Below, in pieces: positions 25,101 through 29,162 of a stretch of DNA of 29,162 nucleotides. Within the stretch, counting starts at the first letter, position 1. Each line of letters opens with the position of its first letter. Origin of the DNA: VBAS01 sp035318985. Its GTDB lineage: Bacteria > Bacteroidota > Bacteroidia > Chitinophagales > Chitinophagaceae. The notes beneath the pieces were generated by a model, which saw nothing but the letters and a program-made list of their open reading frames with translations, made no database searches and was not told where the DNA came from. The stretch is from contig DATHDP010000017.1 of NCBI GenBank assembly GCA_035318985.1, positions 1 through 29,162 on the forward strand, read 5' to 3'. The position numbers and the translations under genes are program-made.

Positions 25101-27794
25101 CATGGTTCTTACCGTCAATTTTTACAGGAACAGATCCTCGGATTGGTGACGGCGGAAGCAAACATCCCGGGACAACAAAGACCTGGCGGTATTTTTGTAA
25201 AATCTGCAGACCAATTATCTTCTGAGGATCGTTTGCTTTTTGAAAGTGTGGCACGCATTATCATTTCTGATATCAAAGGAAGTTTACTGGAACAGGTTAC
25301 GGCACAAGTTGCTGATAAGCCATTAGCTGCTTTACTGGAAACAAAAGCTATTCCTTCACAGCTACAACAACCTGATATAGCATTACCCAACGATCTTATG
25401 TTCTTTAATGGAACAGGAGGCTTTACACAAAATGGAAAAGAATATAAGATCCTTATTGATAAAAATAGAACGACACCACTACCATGGGTGAATGTAATAG
25501 CAAACCCGCAGTTTGGATCTGTCGTCTCTGAAAATGGATCAGCCTATACATGGGCCATCAATGCACATGAATACCGCATCACACCATGGAGTAATGATCC
25601 CGTGAGTGATATAGGTGGTGAAGCATTTTATTTGCGTGATGAAGACACTGGTTACTTCTGGTGCCCTACCCCATTTCCAAAAAAAGGAATTGGGCCTTAC
25701 ATTACAACACATGGATTTGGTTACAGCATTTTCGAGCATAGTGAAGACGGTATTCATTCTGAAATGTCTGTGTTCGTAGATAAAGATCAGCCGGTAAAAT
25801 TTGTTGTGTTGAAAGTGAAAAACGAATCGGGACGCATACGTACACTATCTGCAATGGGGTTTCTTGAAATAATCCTGGGTGATGTGCGATCCAAAACCAA
25901 TATACATGTCTTTTCCGAACAGGATAAAAACACGGGTGCCTTGATGTTTCGTAACCGGTACAATTCAGCTTTTGGTGAACGTGTCAGCTATTTTAAAGTA
26001 GAAGGCGGTTACAATTTTAGTTACACGGCAGATCGTTCAGAATTTATTGGAAGAAACAGGGACCTCTCTAATCCACAGGCGTTATATAGAAAAAAACTTT
26101 CAGGAAGAACAGGTGCCGCCATGGATCCATGTGCTGCACTGCATGTAAAATTTGACTTGTTGAGTGGTGGCGAAAAAGAGATCATATTCCAGGTAGGAAA
26201 TGAAAAGAATGCTGGTGCAGCCGCAGCTTTGTTGCAACAATTTATAAATAGAGATACTGTTCTTCAATCGTTACAAACTGTAAAAGAATACTGGCAGAAA
26301 ATTATAAATACTGTACAGGTAACAACTCCCGATACGGCATTGAACTATTTAGCAAATGGTTGGCTCACCTATCAAACCATTGCCTGCAGAATGTTTGCCC
26401 GCAGTGGCTTTTATCAATCCGGTGGTGCCTTTGGATTCAGAGATCAGTTACAGGATGTATTGGCCTTGTTGCATACACAGCCTGCAATGGCAAGAGAACA
26501 AATATTATTAAGTGCTTCAAGGCAATTTGTAGAAGGTGATGTGCAGCACTGGTGGCATCCACCTGAAGGAAGAGGTGTTCGTACAAGATGCTCTGATGAT
26601 CTGCTATGGTTACCCTTTGTTGTGTCACGATATATTAATGTAACAGGTGATTCAGATATTTTGCAGGCACAGATCGGGTTTCTTGAAAGCCGTACATTAT
26701 ATGAAGGTGAAGATTCACTTTATGATCTGCCTGTTACGTTGAATGCTTCAGGCAATTTGTACGAACACTGCGTTCGTGCTATAAAGTATAGTCACCGTTT
26801 TGGCAAACATGGTCTGCCACTGATCGGTGCCGGCGATTGGAATGATGGAATGGATCGTGTAGGCGATAAAGGCAAAGGAGAAAGTATATGGCTTGCATTT
26901 TTCTTGTATGATGTGCTTATCAAATTTTCGAATATTGCAACAAGTAACGGAGATAGTTTGTTTGCTGAGTCCTGTAAAAAAGATGCGGCAACACTTCAAT
27001 CCAACATAGAGAGATCAGGTTGGGACGGCGAATGGTATCGCCGTGCATACTTTGATGATGGATCACCACTGGGCTCAAAAGAAAATACCGAATGTCGTAT
27101 TGATGCTATTGCGCAAAGCTGGTCGGTATTATCAGGTGCTGCAAGTGATGAAAGAAAAATGATGGCAATGAGATCTCTTGACAAATATCTTGTCAAACGA
27201 GATCTGAAAATAATTCAATTACTCGATCCGCCATTTGATGCAAATGGTCCCAACCCAGGCTATATACGCGGTTATGTACCTGGTGTAAGAGAGAATGGTG
27301 GACAATATTCGCATGCCGCCATCTGGACCCTTATGGCATTTGCTGCATTAAGAGATCGTGAAAAAGTTTGGGAACTGTTTAGTATGATACAGCCGTTGGG
27401 TCATGCATCAGATCCGCAAAAAACGAAAGTATATAAAGTAGAACCTTATGTAATAGCTGCTGATGTTTATGCCAATGAATCTCACCGCGGAAGAGGTGGC
27501 TGGACATGGTACACAGGTTCGGCGGGATGGATGTATCAATTTATCATGAGTTCCATGATTGGCATAGAATTGAAAAAAGATCAATTACAATTCAATCCTT
27601 GTTTCCCAATCGAATGGCCATCGATCAAAATACAATACAAGTATGGCAGATCTACCTATCGCTTTATCGTTTATCAATTCAAAGGAAACGAAGGATCCTG
27701 GTGGAAAAGTGAAGCTGGCGAAGGCAAAGGAAATGCGATACAATTAATAGATGATGGTCTTGAACATAGATTTGAAGTGCATGTTCGATCTTAA
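19116..27794 (+). CDS. ndvB: Cyclic beta-1,2-glucan synthase (NdvB/ChvB/Cgs type)
   Basis: A 2892-residue multi-domain membrane enzyme, similar in length to proteobacterial Cgs/NdvB. These enzymes use UDP-glucose to build a beta-1,2-glucan chain on themselves, cyclise it and trim it. Membrane segments lie near residues 422-447, 452-485, 833-880, about 898-915 and 950-1000. Between them is the GT84 glycosyltransferase domain, with the nucleotide-sugar motif DSD (641-643) and HHRWTRGDWQ near 787. Around 1445 comes WGISESGYNSVDAHMNY, a glycoamylase-like domain thought to cyclise the chain. The C-terminal part contains two GH94-type sugar-binding regions and the phosphorylase-like catalytic domain with GAGDWNDGMDRVG (Asp2577), which controls chain length. 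All domains look complete. No NdvA exporter lies within the window. Confidence 0.95.
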   Translation: MKVTTSTVSDILSHLRLNFLSDNSLRKHSEEPFRSELFSSDQMDRHGKVLAKSHKLQKGFSFDKLLKRLEDNERTLLEVRNLLVESLRADKTITPASEWLLDNFYLVEEQVVIARKHLPKGYSEALPYLTEGVSAGMPRVYDIVLEIIAHSDGRVDVNSLTSFIASYQNETILTLGELWAIPIMLRLAVIENLRRIAGKIALDVIDHNLADHWADKMIATIKEKPADLILVIADMARSKPILDSHFVATFTRKIQGIGPSLALPLNWIEQQLAALGTSSNDLVLQENQRQAIDQVSVRNSIGTLRFIGATDWREFVETLSSVEQVLRHDKTGTYPLMDFATRDSYRHVVERISKSCDLSETVVAQKAIELAHQNKSDDLSAKRKEHVGYYLIDKGLEETEHACGMRYTLRVKINRVAAKMPNFIYIFSIFFLAFVFTAGLFYIAYNYASHSWQLLTVVGSLSFLGSLQLAISFVNWLSTVLVLPQLLPRMDYSNGIPTECRSLVVVPTMLTSEAYIEELIEGLEIRYLANKEDNLHFGLLTDFMDADSATMPGDDQLVALAKKRIDELNEKYTSPESNTFYLFHRPRAWNPREKKWMGYERKRGKLSALNALLRERGRNDFSLVVGDLHILTNIKYVITLDSDTQLPRESVWKFIGNMAHPLNHPVYDPNIKRVINGYGILQPRVEPSIPKTAVTLYLRMQGNLSGIDPYTKASSDVYQDLFGQGSFIGKGIYEVDVFEQVLDNRFPENRILSHDLLEGCFVRSGLISDVHLYEESPSRYKTDVERHHRWTRGDWQIAAWMFPFAQDSKGHLTKNRLSGLSRWKIFDNLRRSVTPLALTLLLLLGWCVLPLSWFWTAVVTIIVLLPLMAAAAWQLINKPDDITITSHFIEVGISVKNFLIRFVFGLAVLPHEAYKNIDAIVRTIWRLNVSHRKLLQWVPSAATNRFGTNSLLTVYTGMWIAPLLSILTIASIIYFNAAALFVASPILLLWLFAPAIAWYLSKEEKQKKPNLSESQQLFLHKTARRTWAFFEQFVNAEENWLPPDNFQEQPAPVIAHRTSPTNIGLALLANLAAYDFGYISGKEMAERCNSTLGTMRKMERYDGHFYNWYDTLSLLPLHPKYVSTVDSGNLIGHLLTLRQGLFSQVNEPVFKKSSYNGLLTTLKIIQEYPGKQAEEDTQKIITLLSAALADNNNSLSSAKKYFDEVSVLIDDLSSIPGNTESKKWISKLSSQLKKVYDDLLELVPWIYLLPVPGNFERLNALDTIPSLRTIVDQSQFLEAINFYQQNDDTNDEWLTKMHECILKATTVATERIRLLDELAQQCEKFSEVEYDFLFEPSTNLLRIGYNVDEQRKDNSYYDLLASEARLGIFVAISQGKLPQESWFALGRLLTNSGGEPILLSWSGSMFEYLMPQLIMPIYENTLLYQTNIATVNRQIEYAEQRNVPWGISESGYNSVDAHMNYQYRAFGVPGLGLKRGLEEDIVIAPYASMLALTVAPVKACKNLQLLSKHFATGEYGFYEAIDYTPSRVPRGSAYSIVRSYMVHHQGMSFLSLAHVLLDKPMQQRFESELRFNASLLLLQERIPRTTLFYAHTADIIETPMAATDVEIRSINTPNTRLPEIQLLSNGHYQVMVTNSGGGYSRWKNIAVTRWREDATKDDLGIFCYIKDVNSGKFWSNTHQPTLQTARSYEAIFSQGHVEFKRNDFGIDTKTEVVISPEDDTELRRIRITNRTQSAKVLDITSYAEVVMATQASDEAHPAFSNLFVQTKIIREHNTIYCTRRPRSEEERPPWMFHLMHVHGAEVEDTSFETDRMQFIGRGRTLKHPRAIDNDVLSGNEGSVLDPVMAIRYRILIKANQSATVDLIYGIAETKDACENLMAKYQDRNLKNRAFELSWTHSQVLLRQINATEADAQLFNRLATSIIYSNSNLRADAAVIQNNYRGQSGLWSHSVSGDLPIVLLHIYEQESVELVKQMVKAHAYWRLKGLSVDLVIWNEDHGSYRQFLQEQILGLVTAEANIPGQQRPGGIFVKSADQLSSEDRLLFESVARIIISDIKGSLLEQVTAQVADKPLAALLETKAIPSQLQQPDIALPNDLMFFNGTGGFTQNGKEYKILIDKNRTTPLPWVNVIANPQFGSVVSENGSAYTWAINAHEYRITPWSNDPVSDIGGEAFYLRDEDTGYFWCPTPFPKKGIGPYITTHGFGYSIFEHSEDGIHSEMSVFVDKDQPVKFVVLKVKNESGRIRTLSAMGFLEIILGDVRSKTNIHVFSEQDKNTGALMFRNRYNSAFGERVSYFKVEGGYNFSYTADRSEFIGRNRDLSNPQALYRKKLSGRTGAAMDPCAALHVKFDLLSGGEKEIIFQVGNEKNAGAAAALLQQFINRDTVLQSLQTVKEYWQKIINTVQVTTPDTALNYLANGWLTYQTIACRMFARSGFYQSGGAFGFRDQLQDVLALLHTQPAMAREQILLSASRQFVEGDVQHWWHPPEGRGVRTRCSDDLLWLPFVVSRYINVTGDSDILQAQIGFLESRTLYEGEDSLYDLPVTLNASGNLYEHCVRAIKYSHRFGKHGLPLIGAGDWNDGMDRVGDKGKGESIWLAFFLYDVLIKFSNIATSNGDSLFAESCKKDAATLQSNIERSGWDGEWYRRAYFDDGSPLGSKENTECRIDAIAQSWSVLSGAASDERKMMAMRSLDKYLVKRDLKIIQLLDPPFDANGPNPGYIRGYVPGVRENGGQYSHAAIWTLMAFAALRDREKVWELFSMIQPLGHASDPQKTKVYKVEPYVIAADVYANESHRGRGGWTWYTGSAGWMYQFIMSSMIGIELKKDQLQFNPCFPIEWPSIKIQYKYGRSTYRFIVYQFKGNEGSWWKSEAGEGKGNAIQLIDDGLEHRFEVHVRS

Positions 27795-27829
27795 AAAGAA
27801 AATAAGAACTGATCAGTTAAATTTTCTTT
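27795..27829 (+). terminator. Hairpin terminator directly after the glucan synthase
   Basis: AAAGAAAAT (27795-27803) pairs perfectly with ATTTTCTTT (27821-27829), and inside it AACTGATCAGTT (27807-27818) is a perfect palindrome. The structure starts at the base after the stop codon and its 3' arm is T-rich, as expected for a Rho-independent terminator. Confidence 0.65.
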
Positions 27830-27840
27830 ATTGCTTTACG

Positions 27841-27917
27841 CTTTGGAAAAATTCCCGGATGGTCAATTAGTCAAAGACATTACGCCGAAAGATTATGTAG
27901 AAGGGCCCACCATGTTC
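27841..27917 (+). pseudogene. 77-bp fragment of a GH43 gene
   Basis: This segment matches 18495-18571 inside the GH43 gene at 75 of 77 positions. It would encode residues from LEKFPDGQ to YVEGPTMF, including the catalytic Glu. Both mismatches (CCA/CCG and ACT/ACC) fall at third codon positions and leave the protein unchanged. Similarity stops sharply at the right end, and 16 bases later repeat A copy 7 begins. No start, signal peptide or longer ORF is present. It is a gene remnant or a captured fragment. Confidence 0.85.
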
Positions 27918-27933
27918 TTACCATTAGTATGAG

Positions 27934-28072
27934 CCCGACTGCATTGCTACTATGAGGCTTCCGTTGCGTCGCACTCTTGTACGTTCGGGAATTCTATTAA
28001 GCATTACAACCCTATATTTTTTAAATATTCTTATTGGTTTGAACAAAGGAAAACTACCGGCAACGAGAGTTG
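27934..28072 (+). repeat. Repeat family A, copy 7 (long form)
   Basis: It starts CCCGACTGCATTGCTACTAT, continues through GCACTCTTGTACGTTCGG and CTATTAAGCA, then TTTTTTAAATATTCTTATTG, GTTTGAACAAAGG and AAAACTACCGGCAACGAG. It parallels copy 3 along its whole length apart from a gap of about 22 bases. Together with the GH43 fragment it fills the 345-base spacer before the last gene. Confidence 0.85.
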
Positions 28073-28139
28073 ACAGAGAAAAGTAGCAGGTTGCAGTCCT
28101 AAAAGGTTTTTTATACCTTTAAAAAGTAATCATATACTT

Positions 28140-29162
28140 ATGAGAGTGGTCCGAACCATTATAATCCTTCTCCTTATTTTTTCCCGTCAAAACTCCACTG
28201 CACAGTTCGTAAAACTTTTCTCAGATTCATTAAAGACATTAAAACCAACTCTCGCTTTGGGAAATATCATTGAAAAAAATGGTTCCTTCTATATGGCAAA
28301 CCAGTCGTCAGATGGTGTGGGAACAATACAGACACTTGCAAAATTCGACACAGCAGGTAGGACGATCTGGACAACACACCCATTGAATTATATTGATGCT
28401 GGTGTCTTTAATCAAAACAGGGCCTTTCAAAAAATTGTATTTGGAATAGAAGGAAGTAATATTTATTCTTTACTTGACGGTGCAAGAATTGGTAAGATCA
28501 GGGAAAATAATGGAAGTATGGATTGGATCAGTTCGGTTACGAACATTTTTGGAAGCTCAAGAGTTAACTTCATCGACTATGATTCTGTCTCGGTTATATA
28601 TGCAAATGCGGCCGCCAGTTTTAATACTGTAAGATTATGTAGAGTAAGTAAGAGCAATGGTCAAAATATCGGCTATGTTGATCTGCCCTGTAATCAACCA
28701 GCCGGATTCGGAATTTACATTATTAATAAGAATATCTACCTCGCATCGCTTGATACATGTTATAAGTATACAAGTTTTGATGATCCCACTTTACTATGGA
28801 AAACCAGGATCAGTAATTCGTTTGGGTTTTCAGATATCGGAAGTTTCGACCAATCCGGAAATGATCTATTGATCTTCGGAAGCAGGAATTCGACCTTTAG
28901 TAATGGCAGAATTGCTTGCGTGGACAAACAAACCGGAACTTTTAAATGGCTGACGGAACTTGGTGGCTCCTACAGTGTGTATCACGTAGATCATAAAATA
29001 AAAAATGGGTCTCTCTATACTGCCTGGGAGCATGTTTATGTAGGAAGTATCGATGAAAGATGTCTGATTAATAAAATAAACCTTTCTACAGGTGCAATGA
29101 TCTGGCAATTCAATCATGCTTTCAGGACCCAATATGTTGTGTCATTACCAACTGAAGCAATG
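28140..29162 (+). CDS. Secreted beta-propeller-like protein, 5' part only
   Basis: An open frame of 341 codons that runs off the right edge. It starts with a signal peptide (MRVVRTIIILLLIFSRQN, then STAQ). The mature part repeats a pattern of short strands with aromatic-rich turns: TLAKFDTAGRTIWTT, GKIRENNGSMDWISS, YKYTSFDDPTLLWKT, ACVDKQTGTFKWLTE and NKINLSTGAMIWQFN. The recurring D/N-x-x-(T/N)-G-x-x-x-W unit is that of PQQ-like or quinoprotein-type beta-propeller blades; about five blades are visible. Enzymatic PQQ residues cannot be judged, and many such proteins are non-enzymatic surface proteins. A C-terminal sorting domain may lie beyond the edge. A small AAAGGT/ACCTTT hairpin sits about 20 bases before the ATG. 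Confidence 0.8.
   Translation, partial: MRVVRTIIILLLIFSRQNSTAQFVKLFSDSLKTLKPTLALGNIIEKNGSFYMANQSSDGVGTIQTLAKFDTAGRTIWTTHPLNYIDAGVFNQNRAFQKIVFGIEGSNIYSLLDGARIGKIRENNGSMDWISSVTNIFGSSRVNFIDYDSVSVIYANAAASFNTVRLCRVSKSNGQNIGYVDLPCNQPAGFGIYIINKNIYLASLDTCYKYTSFDDPTLLWKTRISNSFGFSDIGSFDQSGNDLLIFGSRNSTFSNGRIACVDKQTGTFKWLTELGGSYSVYHVDHKIKNGSLYTAWEHVYVGSIDERCLINKINLSTGAMIWQFNHAFRTQYVVSLPTEAM

Noticed and set aside
400..28072. Repeat A as a CRISPR array or integron attC array
   Set aside because: Copies are kilobases apart with ordinary genes between them, there are no regular spacers, and no cas or integrase gene is present.
27795..28139. A second GH43 gene between the glucan synthase and the propeller gene
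   Set aside because: Only 77 bases match; there is no start, no flanking GH43 sequence and no continuing frame.
28866..29132. Minus-strand frame of 88 codons at the right edge
   Set aside because: It is a shadow of the propeller gene, whose plus-strand frame is open from a signal peptide to the window end with repeated blade motifs.

Overview
The window looks like a chromosomal segment of a Bacteroidota bacterium, probably in or near the Chitinophagaceae. The evidence is a SusC/SusD outer-membrane pair, FISUMP and DUF1028 secreted proteins, a lipoprotein with PPGQ/APGQ motifs typical of that group, AT-rich intergenic DNA, and almost no Shine-Dalgarno sequences. No tRNA, rRNA, CRISPR array, intact insertion sequence, phage gene or integrase was seen. 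Taxonomy is inferred from protein families only.

Layout, left to right. The 5' end of a secreted DUF1028 gene runs off the left edge (minus strand). Next come three plus-strand genes: a DoxX-like membrane protein, a 560-residue protein of unknown function, and an LpxL/HtrB-type lipid acyltransferase. A minus-strand block follows: a lipoprotein with thirteen 15-residue repeats, a small winged-helix-like protein, a SusD lipoprotein, a SusC receptor and a small secreted protein. After that lie a soluble histidine kinase with three tandem sensor modules (+), a secreted ankyrin protein (-), a FISUMP protein (+), an RMD1/DUF155 membrane-anchored protein (+), a secreted GH43 glycosidase (+), a 2892-residue cyclic beta-1,2-glucan synthase (+), and the start of a secreted beta-propeller-like protein running off the right edge (+).

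How the genes fit together. SusC and SusD form one nutrient-uptake transcription unit closed by a strong hairpin terminator, but no hydrolase, sigma factor or anti-sigma factor sits beside them, so the substrate is unknown. GH43 and the glucan synthase are neighbours on the same strand, yet a hairpin separates them and nothing shows a shared pathway. Most other genes appear to be independent single units with envelope or periplasmic roles.

The intergenic DNA is the unusual part. At least seven spacers carry a related repeat (family A), always in the same orientation; two copies preserve a longer 140-165 bp form. A second repeat (family B, about 140 bp) occurs twice. A 77 bp fragment almost identical to the inside of the GH43 gene lies 9 kb downstream, beside a long family A copy; its two differences fall at synonymous codon positions. 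No complete novel system such as a defence island or biosynthetic cluster is visible. The repeat families and the gene fragment are the main candidates for undescribed biology.
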